Shown one piece after another: positions 16,638 through 25,384 of a stretch of 64,000 bases of DNA (its first letter is position 1; each line of letters opens with the position of its first letter). The notes under the pieces were generated by a model. It was not told where the DNA came from. It did not search any database and saw nothing but the letters and a program-made list of their open reading frames with translations. The position numbers and the translations under genes are program-made. Source of the stretch: Roseibacillus persicicus. GTDB taxonomy: Bacteria > Verrucomicrobiota > Verrucomicrobiia > Verrucomicrobiales > Akkermansiaceae. The stretch is taken from contig NZ_BMXI01000011.1 in NCBI RefSeq assembly GCF_014651675.1, forward strand, positions 62,001 through 126,000. Direction: 5' to 3'.

Positions 16638-17177
16638 ATGTCTGATGCTCCCATCAATGCCTTGGATTTCTCGGTGGTTCGAGAACTTCGCAAGCAATCT
16701 GGTCTAACCTTGGAAGGATTGTCTGAGAAATCAGGCTTGTCCATCTCCGTCCTCTCGAAGCTGGAACGCAACCAGAACCTGATGGAGATGGAGACTCTTT
16801 TCAAGTTGGCGCGTGCTTTCAATCTCGCGGCATCGGACCTGTTGTCGCTCGCTGAATCCGCATCGGCCCATCTGAAGAACGCTGAGGAATATGAATCGGG
16901 TCCCTTTCACTTTGAGAAAGTCTCCTATCAAGGCATCGATTGTTTTTATGCAACCGCCAATGAGGGACAGTCCTTGAAGCATCCGGAAGCTCACGGAGAT
17001 GAGCTGGAGATTTGTTGGGTGCGAAAGGGGATGGTGCGGGTTGAGTTTCCGCATGAGCAGCATGTGTTGGCGGCCGGTCAATCGGTCAAGTTTGACGCGG
17101 TGTTGGAGCATTCCTACCACGTGTTGGAGAATAGCGAGTTGGTGATCATCCACCTGCTTAAAGAACAAAGATTTTAA
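16638..17177 (+). CDS. XRE-family regulator with C-terminal cupin domain
   Basis: 179 residues: an N-terminal XRE helix-turn-helix (about 14-70, 'LRKQSGLTLEGLSEKSGLS') and a cupin barrel (about 95-175, with 'HPEAHGDELEICWVRKGMVRVEF' and 'VLEHSYHVLEN') expected to sense a small ligand. This architecture is typical of local regulators of sugar or amino-acid catabolism. It is the first gene of the plus-strand uronate operon, divergent from eda, with repeated operator-like words in the 300 bp between. Probably autoregulatory and responsive to an uronate intermediate; the ligand is not known. Confidence 0.9.
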   Translation: MSDAPINALDFSVVRELRKQSGLTLEGLSEKSGLSISVLSKLERNQNLMEMETLFKLARAFNLAASDLLSLAESASAHLKNAEEYESGPFHFEKVSYQGIDCFYATANEGQSLKHPEAHGDELEICWVRKGMVRVEFPHEQHVLAAGQSVKFDAVLEHSYHVLENSELVIIHLLKEQRF

Positions 17178-17207
17178 AGACACCCCTTTAACCACAGAAA
17201 CAAATTT

Positions 17208-18593
17208 ATGATTGATACAAGCAAGGCCCCGCAGTTGGCCGATCTGAAACCAGCGCTGGAAAAGACTTTTGAACTCGCGAAACAAAAGATCACTTCCATC
17301 GATACCAACTACGACGAGGGGAAGGGTTCTCCTGTCTTCACTGATGGTGGAAAATACACGACGCGGGGATGGACCGAGTGGACGGAGGGCTTCCGCTACG
17401 GAATCGCTATCTTGCACTTCGACGCTACAGGCGATGAGTCATCCTTGGAATCCGGGCGCAAGCATACGGTGGAGCGCATGGCTTCCCACGTTTCGCACAT
17501 CGGGGTCCACGACCACGGATTCAATAATCTTTCGACCTACGGCAACTTGCGTCGTTTGATGCTGGAAGGCCGCATTGAGAACAACGAGTGGGAGAAAAAT
17601 TTCTACGAACTGGCGATTAAGGTTTCGGGTGCGGTGCAGGCTGCCCGCTGGTCGGAGCGCCAGGGCGGAGGGTTCATTCACTCCTTCAATGGTCCCCACT
17701 CACTCTTCGTCGATACCATTCGTTCCTGCCGCATTTTGATGGAGTCTCATCGTCTCGGGCACTGCCTGATGGCGGAAGGGGACAAGCCGATTTCGTTGCT
17801 TGAGCGGGCGCTTCAGCATATTGAGTCCACGGCCTTGTTCTCCGTTTTCTATGGCGAAGGACGGGATTCCTACGACACTCCGGATGTCCGCGGTCGCACG
17901 ACGCATGAGGCCATTTTCAACATGAAGGACGGTGCTTATCGCTGTCCCAATTCGCAGCAGGGCTACACTGGTTTTTCCACTTGGACGCGTGGGTTGGCAT
18001 GGGCTTGTTGTGGATTCCCGGAAGAACTCGAATTGCTCGAGCAGTTGAGCGATGAGGAGTTGGCGCCTCTGGGTGGTCGGGATAAATGGGAAGCTCTCCT
18101 CTTGAAAGGGGCCAAGGCTACCGCTGACTTTTTCCTGCAACACACTCCTACCGACGGTATTTGCTACTGGGACACCGGTGCACCTAATTTGCACAAGCTG
18201 GGGGACTATCTCGACCGTCCGGCTGAGCCCTTCAATGACTACGAGCCAGTTGATTCCACTGCCTCCGCGATTGCAGTTCAGGGGCTGTTTCGACTTGCTC
18301 GATATCTCGAAGCCAAAGGAGAAACCGAAGAGGCCGAGCGCTATGAGAAGGCGGCCTTGGTCACGGCGCAGAGCCTCTTCAGCGACAACTACCTCTCCAC
18401 GGACCCCAATCATCAGGGACTGCTTTTGCACTCCATCTACCACAATCCCAACGGGTGGGATACCAAGCCTGCGGGCTCGAAAATTGCGGCGGGGGAATCG
18501 AGCATGTGGGGCGACTACCACCTCATGGAGCTGGCGGTCTACCTGCAACGTCTCATTGAGAAGAAGCCTTATCTCACCTTCTGGACCAAGTAG
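17208..18593 (+). CDS. GH88-like unsaturated uronyl hydrolase
   Basis: 461 residues with the alpha/alpha-barrel pattern of family 88 glycoside hydrolases, which hydrate the 4,5-double bond of unsaturated uronic acids left by polysaccharide lyases and so release a keto-uronate. The two essential Asp of characterised enzymes appear retained: D102 in 'VHDHGF' and D169 in 'LFVDTIRS'. Further family segments are 'GFSTWTRGLAWACCGF', 'CYWDTGAPN', 'PVDSTASAIAVQGLF' and 'SSMWGDYHLMEL'. No signal peptide, so it acts on imported oligosaccharides or disaccharides. It is longer than typical (~380), and a divergent subfamily is likely. Starts 30 bp after the regulator. Confidence 0.85.
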   Translation: MIDTSKAPQLADLKPALEKTFELAKQKITSIDTNYDEGKGSPVFTDGGKYTTRGWTEWTEGFRYGIAILHFDATGDESSLESGRKHTVERMASHVSHIGVHDHGFNNLSTYGNLRRLMLEGRIENNEWEKNFYELAIKVSGAVQAARWSERQGGGFIHSFNGPHSLFVDTIRSCRILMESHRLGHCLMAEGDKPISLLERALQHIESTALFSVFYGEGRDSYDTPDVRGRTTHEAIFNMKDGAYRCPNSQQGYTGFSTWTRGLAWACCGFPEELELLEQLSDEELAPLGGRDKWEALLLKGAKATADFFLQHTPTDGICYWDTGAPNLHKLGDYLDRPAEPFNDYEPVDSTASAIAVQGLFRLARYLEAKGETEEAERYEKAALVTAQSLFSDNYLSTDPNHQGLLLHSIYHNPNGWDTKPAGSKIAAGESSMWGDYHLMELAVYLQRLIEKKPYLTFWTK

Positions 18594-18602
18594 AACAAAG
18601 AG

Positions 18603-19373
18603 ATGAAAGTTGCTTTTGTTACGGGAGGTTCCCGGGGGATTGGTTTCGGGTGTGCGGAGTTTTTAGCCCGGGCGGGTTACACCGTCGCGATCAACGGTAT
18701 GCGTCCGGTGGAGCAGGTGACTGCGGTCTTGGATGCGCTCAAGGCAGCCGGTGCCCCCAAGGTTGTATATTGCCAGGGTGACGTGGGTGATGAAGAGGCC
18801 CGGGGTCGCATCATCGCCCAGTTGAAGGAGGAATGTGGGCAGCTCAATGTCCTTGTGAACAACGCGGGCGTCGCGCCTGCCGAGCGCAAGGATGTGCTGG
18901 AGACGAGCCAAGAGTCCTATGAGCGGGTGATGAAAATCAATTGCGAAGGGCCTTACTTCCTGACCCAAGCGGTGGCCAATTGGATGGTCGAGCAGAAGCA
19001 GGCGGATGAAAACTTCGAGGCGAGCATCATCAATGTGAATTCGATCTCGGCCACCGTGGTTTCGGTGAATCGTGGTGAGTATTGTGTCTCCAAAGCTGGC
19101 CTCGCAATGGTGACCCAGCTTTTCGCGGCTCGCCTGGGAGAGTTTAATATTCCAGTCTACGAGGTTCGACCTGGTGTCACGAAGACCGACATGACCGCCG
19201 GGGTGACGGAGAAGTATGACAAGCTGATTGCGGACGGACTCTGTGTGACTCCTCGCTGGGGTTATCCCGAGGATATCGGCAAGGCGGTCGTCGCTTTGGC
19301 TGAAGGAGGATTTCTTTATTCAACCGGTCAGGTCATTATGATTGATGGCGGGCTAACGATACCACGACTTTAA
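18603..19373 (+). CDS. KduD/DehR-like short-chain dehydrogenase (SDR)
   Basis: 256-residue classical SDR. It has the TGGSRGIGFG cofactor loop near the N-terminus, NNAG, and catalytic Y160-x-x-x-K164 in 'YCVSKAG'. By context it reduces a 4-deoxy-5-keto-hexosulose uronate to 2-keto-3-deoxygluconate, the role of KduD in pectin and DehR/A1-R in alginate pathways. It lies 9 bp after the GH88 gene and 13 bp before the KDG kinase. SDR specificity cannot be read directly, so the substrate is an inference from neighbours. Confidence 0.87.
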   Translation: MKVAFVTGGSRGIGFGCAEFLARAGYTVAINGMRPVEQVTAVLDALKAAGAPKVVYCQGDVGDEEARGRIIAQLKEECGQLNVLVNNAGVAPAERKDVLETSQESYERVMKINCEGPYFLTQAVANWMVEQKQADENFEASIINVNSISATVVSVNRGEYCVSKAGLAMVTQLFAARLGEFNIPVYEVRPGVTKTDMTAGVTEKYDKLIADGLCVTPRWGYPEDIGKAVVALAEGGFLYSTGQVIMIDGGLTIPRL

Positions 19374-19386
19374 ATAAATTAGGATT

Positions 19387-20496
19387 ATGAGTTTAACGAT
19401 TAAGAGTGCCGATGAGTGTGCCTATGACTGCGTGTCCTTGGGCGAAGTGATGCTTCGTCTTGACCCGGGTGACGGGCGAATTCACACCACCCGACAGTTC
19501 ACTGCTTGGGAAGGTGGCGGGGAATACAATGTCTCGCGGGGGCTGCGCCGTTGCTTCGGGCTGCGGACTGCGATCGTCACTGCCTTTGCGGACAATCCGG
19601 TGGGCCGTTTGGTTGAGGACCTGATTCTCCAAGGTGGCTTGGATACCCGCTTCATCCAATGGCAAAAGTATGATGGCATTGGCCGCGAGGTTCGCAATGG
19701 GCTGAACTTTACCGAAAGAGGATTCGGGGTTCGGGGCGCGGTGGGCTGTAGTGACCGTGGTCATACTGCCGTCAGTCAATTGAAGCCTGGAGACATCGAT
19801 TGGAATGAGCTCTTTGGCCGCTTGGGATCGCGTTGGTTCCACACCGGAGGAATTTTTGCCGCGCTGTCGGAAAGCACTCCCGAGGTCGCCATCGAGGCCG
19901 TGAAGGTGGCGAAGGAAAATGGCACCATGGTGAGCTATGACCTCAACTATCGTCCCTCGCTATGGAAGTCCTTTGGCGGTCTGGAGCGTTGCCGGGAAGT
20001 CAATCGCGAGATTGCGCAGTACGTCGATGTGATGATTGGCAACGAAGAAGACTTCACGGCCTGTCTCGGCTTCGAGGTTGAGGGCGTGGACGAGAATATC
20101 AGTGAGCTCCCGGAGGATTCGTTCAAGCGCATGATTGGACAAGCGGTGAAGGAGTTCCCGAACTTCAAAGTCACCGCCACCACCCTTCGGGGAGCCAAGA
20201 CCGCGTCGCTGAACGACTGGTCGGCTCTGGTTTGGCACGATGGTGAGTTCTATCAGCCCAAGCGCGATTTCGTGGGGGAGAATATCCTCGAGATTTTCGA
20301 CCGCGTCGGTGGAGGAGATAGCTTCGCGAGTGGCCTGATCTATGGCTTCTTGAAATTCAACGATCCGCTGGAAGCCGTGAGCTATGGCTGTGCCCACGGC
20401 GCGCTGGCGATGACCACTCCCGGCGATACCACCATGGCCAGCCTCTCCGAAGTTGAGAAGCTTGTCTGCGGTGGAGGAGCCCGAGTTGACCGCTAG
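19387..20496 (+). CDS. kdgK: PfkB-family 2-keto-3-deoxygluconate kinase
   Basis: 369 residues of the ribokinase/PfkB fold: 'LGEVMLRLDPGDGRI' and 'GGGEYNVSRGLRRCFG' (sugar site), 'SYDLNYRPSLW' and the C-terminal 'FDRVGGGDSFASGLIYG' with the catalytic Asp. The 'N-x-x-R-G-L-R/C-F-G' layout is as in KDG kinases. It phosphorylates KDG to KDPG for the adjacent aldolase. AGGA lies four bases before the ATG. Last gene of the plus-strand operon; its stop overlaps by 4 bp the convergent lyase-like gene. Confidence 0.9.
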   Translation: MSLTIKSADECAYDCVSLGEVMLRLDPGDGRIHTTRQFTAWEGGGEYNVSRGLRRCFGLRTAIVTAFADNPVGRLVEDLILQGGLDTRFIQWQKYDGIGREVRNGLNFTERGFGVRGAVGCSDRGHTAVSQLKPGDIDWNELFGRLGSRWFHTGGIFAALSESTPEVAIEAVKVAKENGTMVSYDLNYRPSLWKSFGGLERCREVNREIAQYVDVMIGNEEDFTACLGFEVEGVDENISELPEDSFKRMIGQAVKEFPNFKVTATTLRGAKTASLNDWSALVWHDGEFYQPKRDFVGENILEIFDRVGGGDSFASGLIYGFLKFNDPLEAVSYGCAHGALAMTTPGDTTMASLSEVEKLVCGGGARVDR

Positions 20497-23400
20497 TTGC
20501 TGCTTTCCTCGATTCTGAAGAAATCAGATTCGCTCTCTCGCGAGGCGGCTGGAATCAAAAATCGAGTGGGGTTTCCGCTCTCGTCATTGGTAGTCGAGAC
20601 CCCGCTGACTTCCTCAAAAGGGAGGTCAAGGTCGTTCGATGAGGTGACGATCCGTCCTGCGGTGCCATCCTTGACGTCGATGAAAAAGTTGTCGGCAGAA
20701 AAGCCTGTTTTTAAAATCTCGAGTCCCGCTTGGGCTGTGTCTTCGAAGATGCCGACAACCGCAGTATTGTAGTCGGTATAGGTGTTGTAGGTGCCTTGGA
20801 ACCAGAGCGCGTGACGGTCATAGTCGTGGTTCTCCGCGACGATGGGACGAAGGTTGTCTTCATGTGAGTTGGCGGTGATTGCTTCCCAGGAAAAGGTCTC
20901 GCCGCCGTCGTTGGTGATACCTCGATAGATCTCATAGCGCTCGGTCGGATTGAGGTTCGCGTTGTTGAGGTCCAGATCCGCGGGGGCTTCGTGATTGGAT
21001 GAAATGTAGACAACATTGGGGTTCTCCGGGTCAATGGACATTCCTCCGCCGTAAGAGCGTTCAGCGGAATAGAGGGGGCGTCCACCTTGGGCGATGAGCT
21101 TCTTGTTCCACTGACTTCCATCCCAAGTGGCGTAGTAGTAATAGATTCGATCATCGCGGAACCCAGAAGTGCCGGTGACGTTGAAAACTTTCACCTGAAA
21201 GGCGCAGACCGGGTTGCCGTTCGGCTGATAGGTGATGTCCCAAGTCCAACCTCTTCCGCCGGGCAAATAGTCATCCTGGTCTTCGCCATTGGCGTAGGGT
21301 TCGTTGCGATATTGATAGACGACGGTGCCGCGCTCGGGGCCGGTGGTGTCGGCTTGGTCGCCATCGTGGTCAATCGGATCGCCGGCCGCCAAGTCCGCAA
21401 AAGTTTTGAGCAGGGTGCCGTCACTCTGATTGAAATCTCCATCTTCAAAAAAGAGGTGGTAGATGGAATTGTTCTCATTCCGGGGATGTCCGTCGGTGTA
21501 GATGAGGTCGATTCGGCTGCCGTCTTTGGAAGTGTATTTTGGATAAGGGCGGCTGCCGCCAGTCCCGGTGTCGATGAAGTGAATCCCTTCGCTCCAACTG
21601 GTTCCGTTGTTGTCGGAATAGCTCAATGTGGGATTGAACTGGATGCAGCGGAAAAAGTTATAGATGCGGTCGGATTCCTCGCTGAGGCGAAAGACGTTGG
21701 CATATGTGACCGGGTTGGAGCCTGCGGGGTTGAAGGATTGTTCCGGTCCCCAGTCCTGAAGGCTAGCGGGTTCCGTCACGAGCGAGGTGCGCGAGTAGAA
21801 GAGGGTGTTTGTGTTGTGCTTCGCGTAGACTGCGAGCAAGCGATTGTCGGGCAGAACCGTGATCACGGGGTCGTTGTGGTCATCTTGTTCCTGAGATGCG
21901 GCAGTGCTCACGATGGACTCGCTGGAGGTTCCGGTGGCAGGATCGTATTGAGTGATACCATAGCGCCCATCAGAGAGGACGTAGCCGGTGTAGAGTTTGC
22001 CGAGGTGCCAGATGGCGCGTTCCTCGGAAAACCAGCTCCAGACTCCATCAGGAGCGACCGTGATCTGGGGAGCGACCGGCATCGGGTCGTTGGAGTCATT
22101 GGGGTCCGTCTGATTGGCCACCTCAAAGCTATCGGAAAGTCCATCGCCATCAGAATCAGCGAGCAAGGGATTGGTCTGGTGCGTGAAGATTTCCACATCG
22201 TCGTTCAAGCCGTCTCCATCAGTGTCCGCCAGAAGGGGATTGGTCTGGTGGATGTCGACCTCGTCGTTGTTGGTCAGGTTGTCCCCATCGTTGTCGGCTG
22301 TCCCGTCCAGATTGGTTTCCGCGTAGGATAGGCCATCATACCAAGTGCGTTGACCGTCGCCGGGCACGTCATCGATGTAGGCGAAAATTTGGCCTGATGA
22401 GTCAGCGCGCGTGTAACCAAGATTCAGTTGGTAGAACGAGCGATTGTCCTCGGAGAGAAGAACCGGCGCATTGATGAAGAGCAGGGAGGAATCGAAGCCT
22501 GCAAGATTCTCGCCGCCGAGCTGGGCTCCGCCTGTGGAAAGGGAATCAGCCTGGAGTCCTGCCGCGAACCTCCAGTTCTGGCTGGTATCGACTGCCCAGT
22601 AGTGGGCGTTGACTTCATAGATGGCACCCGGGGTGAGGCCTCTCAAAGCGGTCCGGAGCACGGGGGCGTCGGCGGCTGGGGCGGCAGCGAGCACGGTGGA
22701 GTCGTTGGCGAACCCAGTGCGGAGTTTCCAATTGGAAGGAAGGGTGGCACTGGAAGCGTCAGAATCGTAGTCTTCCGGATTGCTTGGACTCGCGGTGAGG
22801 TTCATTTCTGTTCCATCAGCCAGAGTGGTGTTGAGCTCGGGGTCGGCATCGAGATAGGTTAAGGAGGGCTCGGAAACCGCCTGATATCCCACCCCGTCGA
22901 ACCAAGTTCGGTTGACCGAACTCTGATTCGCGAGGTCGTCCACATAGACCGAAAGAGTTCCGTCGGTGGAGGTGACTTGGCCGAGGAGAACTTGATAGAG
23001 TGACCGATTGCCTTCTGCTGTCTCAACCGAACCGCTGAAGTAGCCTCCGTTTTCGATGGCGGGGTCGCTATCGGTCGCGGTCGTCAGCGGACCAGGGTTC
23101 AGGTCGGAGCCGCCCGCATTGTCGGTCAAATAGCTGGAGGTGGCGAAGCTGGAGGTGGTTGTGTGGGCACTGTTGTAGCCATCGAGTTCTCCGTCAAGGT
23201 TCTCCAGCCCGGCACGCAGTCTCCAGTTCGCGCCGGTTGCCCCCCAGAAGTAGACATAGACGTTGTAAGTCGTTCCCGCTTCGAGCCCTGTAACGGTGGT
23301 GCGGAGGCGGGGACAGTCTTCTGCTCCGGAGTCGTTGGAGGCAAAGATCGTGCTCTCGTTGGCAAAGCTGCGCAGGTTCCAGAGACCGTCAGCGTTGTTG

Positions 23401-23582
23401 AGCGTGGAGCTGTAGTGTGTTTCATCCTGCAGCGCGCTTCCATCGGCGAGGGTGGTGTTGCTTGAGGGATCCGCGTCGACGTAAGTGATCTGTCCATGGG
23501 CCAGCGAAGCGCCTAGAAACAAGAGCGAGAGGCCTGGGAGAGGGCCGAAGATTTTGGAAAACGAATCAGGTTCTGAGGACAT
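20493..23582 (-). CDS. Secreted multidomain BNR_4 / ulvan-lyase-like propeller protein
   Basis: 1029 residues. A signal peptide ('LSLLFLGASLAHGQ') is followed by two tandem ~200-residue domains with the same opening ('YVDADPSSNTTLADGS' near 31 and 'YLDADPELNTTLADGT' near 241), then Ca-binding thrombospondin-3-type repeats (about 427-497, 'DTDGDGLNDD', 'DSDGDGLSDS'), a seven-bladed BNR_4-type propeller (about 500-970) and a C-terminal ~50-residue segment. In the propeller H569 ('DDHNDP') and H589 ('YAKHN') are 20 residues apart, followed by 'TYANVF', 'YNFFR' and 'DGHPR' (H699), resembling the active site of PL24/PL25 ulvan lyases. ATG 23582 is preferred (23594 and 23711 also possible). Converges on kdgK; likely the extracellular depolymerase of the locus. 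A non-lyase carbohydrate-binding propeller is the alternative. Confidence 0.8.
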   Translation of the reverse strand: MSSEPDSFSKIFGPLPGLSLLFLGASLAHGQITYVDADPSSNTTLADGSALQDETHYSSTLNNADGLWNLRSFANESTIFASNDSGAEDCPRLRTTVTGLEAGTTYNVYVYFWGATGANWRLRAGLENLDGELDGYNSAHTTTSSFATSSYLTDNAGGSDLNPGPLTTATDSDPAIENGGYFSGSVETAEGNRSLYQVLLGQVTSTDGTLSVYVDDLANQSSVNRTWFDGVGYQAVSEPSLTYLDADPELNTTLADGTEMNLTASPSNPEDYDSDASSATLPSNWKLRTGFANDSTVLAAAPAADAPVLRTALRGLTPGAIYEVNAHYWAVDTSQNWRFAAGLQADSLSTGGAQLGGENLAGFDSSLLFINAPVLLSEDNRSFYQLNLGYTRADSSGQIFAYIDDVPGDGQRTWYDGLSYAETNLDGTADNDGDNLTNNDEVDIHQTNPLLADTDGDGLNDDVEIFTHQTNPLLADSDGDGLSDSFEVANQTDPNDSNDPMPVAPQITVAPDGVWSWFSEERAIWHLGKLYTGYVLSDGRYGITQYDPATGTSSESIVSTAASQEQDDHNDPVITVLPDNRLLAVYAKHNTNTLFYSRTSLVTEPASLQDWGPEQSFNPAGSNPVTYANVFRLSEESDRIYNFFRCIQFNPTLSYSDNNGTSWSEGIHFIDTGTGGSRPYPKYTSKDGSRIDLIYTDGHPRNENNSIYHLFFEDGDFNQSDGTLLKTFADLAAGDPIDHDGDQADTTGPERGTVVYQYRNEPYANGEDQDDYLPGGRGWTWDITYQPNGNPVCAFQVKVFNVTGTSGFRDDRIYYYYATWDGSQWNKKLIAQGGRPLYSAERSYGGGMSIDPENPNVVYISSNHEAPADLDLNNANLNPTERYEIYRGITNDGGETFSWEAITANSHEDNLRPIVAENHDYDRHALWFQGTYNTYTDYNTAVVGIFEDTAQAGLEILKTGFSADNFFIDVKDGTAGRIVTSSNDLDLPFEEVSGVSTTNDESGNPTRFLIPAASRESESDFFRIEESSN

Positions 23583-23715
23583 CGCCTCGAGCATTCCTTT
23601 GTTGGCTAGTACTTGTCGAGATGCCAGTAGATGTCTTTTCGTGAGACAACTTTCTCGCTTGGCCAAGTTGCTTGAGACCTTCTCTTGTAAAAAGTTCGTT
23701 CGGGCGAGCAAGAGC

Positions 23716-24351
23716 CTATGAAATGCTGCAGACCTCCAGCAGATCTTTGGGCTCGTCCAGCATGTAGGTCGGATTTTGACGGAGAAGGGCGTCGCGTGAA
23801 TTGAAGCCCCAGGTTGCAGCTGCGACGTGGATGCCCGCCTTTTGTGACGCTCTCACGTCGCGAGTCTCGTCGCCGATGTAGAGCATCTTGGAGCGTTCTA
23901 GCGAAAAGGTTTTCTCGATAGCGCGGAGGTGCTTGTGCTTGCCGGATAGCTTCGAAGTGCTGGAGATGAAGGTGAAGAGATCGCGCAGCCCTTTGGCCTC
24001 GAGAAAGGCCTCCACGTTCTCGGTGGAATTGGAAGTGAGGATCCCGAAGCAGGTGCAGTGTTCCCGCAGCTTGGGCAAGAGCTCTTCCATCCCATCGTTG
24101 AGGGAAAGGGTGGTGATGTCGGCCCGTAAAGCCTTGCGACCTTTTGCCAGCAAAGAAGGGACCCGAAGCTTGGAAACTCCGAGATGCTTCAGCAGTTCTT
24201 TGAGCTCGAAGTCTTGCAGGGCGGGAATCTCGTCCATCGTAATGGGACGCAGGGAGTAGTTCTCGGCCAAGTCGTTATATACATCCACCGCCGCAGCAAG
24301 GGTGTCGGCGAGAGTGCCATCGAAGTCGAAAATAAGAGCAGGGTAACGCAC
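23716..24351 (-). CDS. HAD-superfamily phosphatase (phosphoglycolate phosphatase-like)
   Basis: About 211 residues. HAD motif I is FDFDGTLAD, motif II 'GILTSNS', motif III the Lys of 'LSGKHKHL', motif IV 'MLYIGDETRDVRAS'. The helical cap between motifs I and II is of the Gph/PPase type. GTG 24351 is proposed as start because it lies 5 residues before motif I and 13 bp after the tsaD stop; the longer ATG 24450 would overlap tsaD by 86 bp. Third gene of an M48 peptidase-tsaD-HAD run. Natural substrate unknown. Confidence 0.87.
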   Translation of the reverse strand: MRYPALIFDFDGTLADTLAAAVDVYNDLAENYSLRPITMDEIPALQDFELKELLKHLGVSKLRVPSLLAKGRKALRADITTLSLNDGMEELLPKLREHCTCFGILTSNSTENVEAFLEAKGLRDLFTFISSTSKLSGKHKHLRAIEKTFSLERSKMLYIGDETRDVRASQKAGIHVAAATWGFNSRDALLRQNPTYMLDEPKDLLEVCSIS

Positions 24352-24364
24352 GGCGAGAGAGTTG

Positions 24365-25375
24365 TTAGGCGAGTTTGAGATTGGGATCGATGTCGGTCGA
24401 GAGAGAAGAAGTCTGCCCCGCGCGCAGGCGGTGATAGGCGGCAAAGGCAATCATGGCAGCGTTGTCGGTGGAGAGACTGGGCGGACTGGACCGAAAGGTC
24501 AGGCCTTCTTCGTGACAGGCTGCAGAAAGTTGTTCGCGCAAGGTCGCATTGCAGGAGACACCTCCCGAAAGAGTGACTAAGGAAAGCTTCTCCCGGCGGG
24601 CGGCGCGCAGTGCCTTGGCGATGAGGACCTCGAAGACCGCGGCTTGGAAGGAGGCGCAAAGGTCGGGAAGGCGTTCGCGGGGATTGGGGAGCTTTTTGAG
24701 GGTGTAGAGGACGGAGGTCTTTAACCCTGAAAAGGAAAAGTCGAGGTTGTTCTCGTTGAGCATCGAGCGGGGAAAGTCGAAGGCGGTGGGGTCTCCGGTC
24801 TTGGCCAGCTTTTCGATTTCGGGGCCACCGGGATAGGGCAGCTCGAGCATCTTAGCGACTTTGTCGAAGGCTTCTCCTGCCGCGTCGTCGAGGGTTTGTC
24901 CCAAGAGTTGGTAGTCGCCCACCAACCGAACCCGAATGAGGAGAGTGTGACCGCCGGAGACGATGAGGGCGAGGTGGGGAGGGATTTGTTCCTCGCCTAC
25001 GAAGGGACTGAGCAGGTGGCCCTCCATGTGATTGACCGAGAGAAAGGGCTTTTTCGCAGCAAGCGCCAGTCCCTTGGCAAAGGAGTGCCCGACGGTGAGG
25101 GAGGAAGCCAAGCCGGGGCCTCCCGTGGCAGCAAAGGCGTCAATTTCCTGAGCGCCCAAGCCGGCCTTTTCCAGGGCTTCGGCGACCAAGGGGCTGATAC
25201 GCTGGGTATGGTTGCGCGAGGCGAGCTCGGGAACCACGCCACCGAGGTCTTTGTGGAGCTCGATTTGAGAAGAAATGAGAGAGGCGAGAAGGCCGTTGTT
25301 GTCTGAACTACTAGATTTCCCGTAGATGGCGACTGCGGTTTCGTCGCAGGATGATTCGATGGCGAGGAGAGGCAT
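24365..25375 (-). CDS. tsaD: tRNA N6-threonylcarbamoyladenosine transferase TsaD
   Basis: Catalytic subunit for t6A37 on ANN-decoding tRNAs, working with TsaB, TsaC and TsaE (none here). 336 residues, standard length. The ASKHA/Kae1 fold is shown by 'LAIESSCDETAVAIY', 'HKDLGGVVPELASRNH', the metal-binding 'NHMEGH', 'LIVSGGHTLL', 'DDAAGEAFDKVAKML' with 'PYPGGPEIEKLA', and the C-terminal 'SGGVSCNATLRE' and 'STDNAAMIA'. Lies 9 bp downstream of the M48 peptidase gene on the same strand. Confidence 0.97.
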   Translation of the reverse strand: MPLLAIESSCDETAVAIYGKSSSSDNNGLLASLISSQIELHKDLGGVVPELASRNHTQRISPLVAEALEKAGLGAQEIDAFAATGGPGLASSLTVGHSFAKGLALAAKKPFLSVNHMEGHLLSPFVGEEQIPPHLALIVSGGHTLLIRVRLVGDYQLLGQTLDDAAGEAFDKVAKMLELPYPGGPEIEKLAKTGDPTAFDFPRSMLNENNLDFSFSGLKTSVLYTLKKLPNPRERLPDLCASFQAAVFEVLIAKALRAARREKLSLVTLSGGVSCNATLREQLSAACHEEGLTFRSSPPSLSTDNAAMIAFAAYHRLRAGQTSSLSTDIDPNLKLA

Positions 25376-25384
25376 CAGGGAGGG

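Noticed and set aside
21087-22331. 414-codon open frame on the plus strand
   Set aside because: Antisense to the propeller lyase-like gene; Val/Ile/Gly-rich translation without domains.
23656-23670. CTTGGCCAAG palindrome upstream of the lyase-like gene
   Set aside because: Only 10 bp, does not extend, and has no second copy; too likely by chance.
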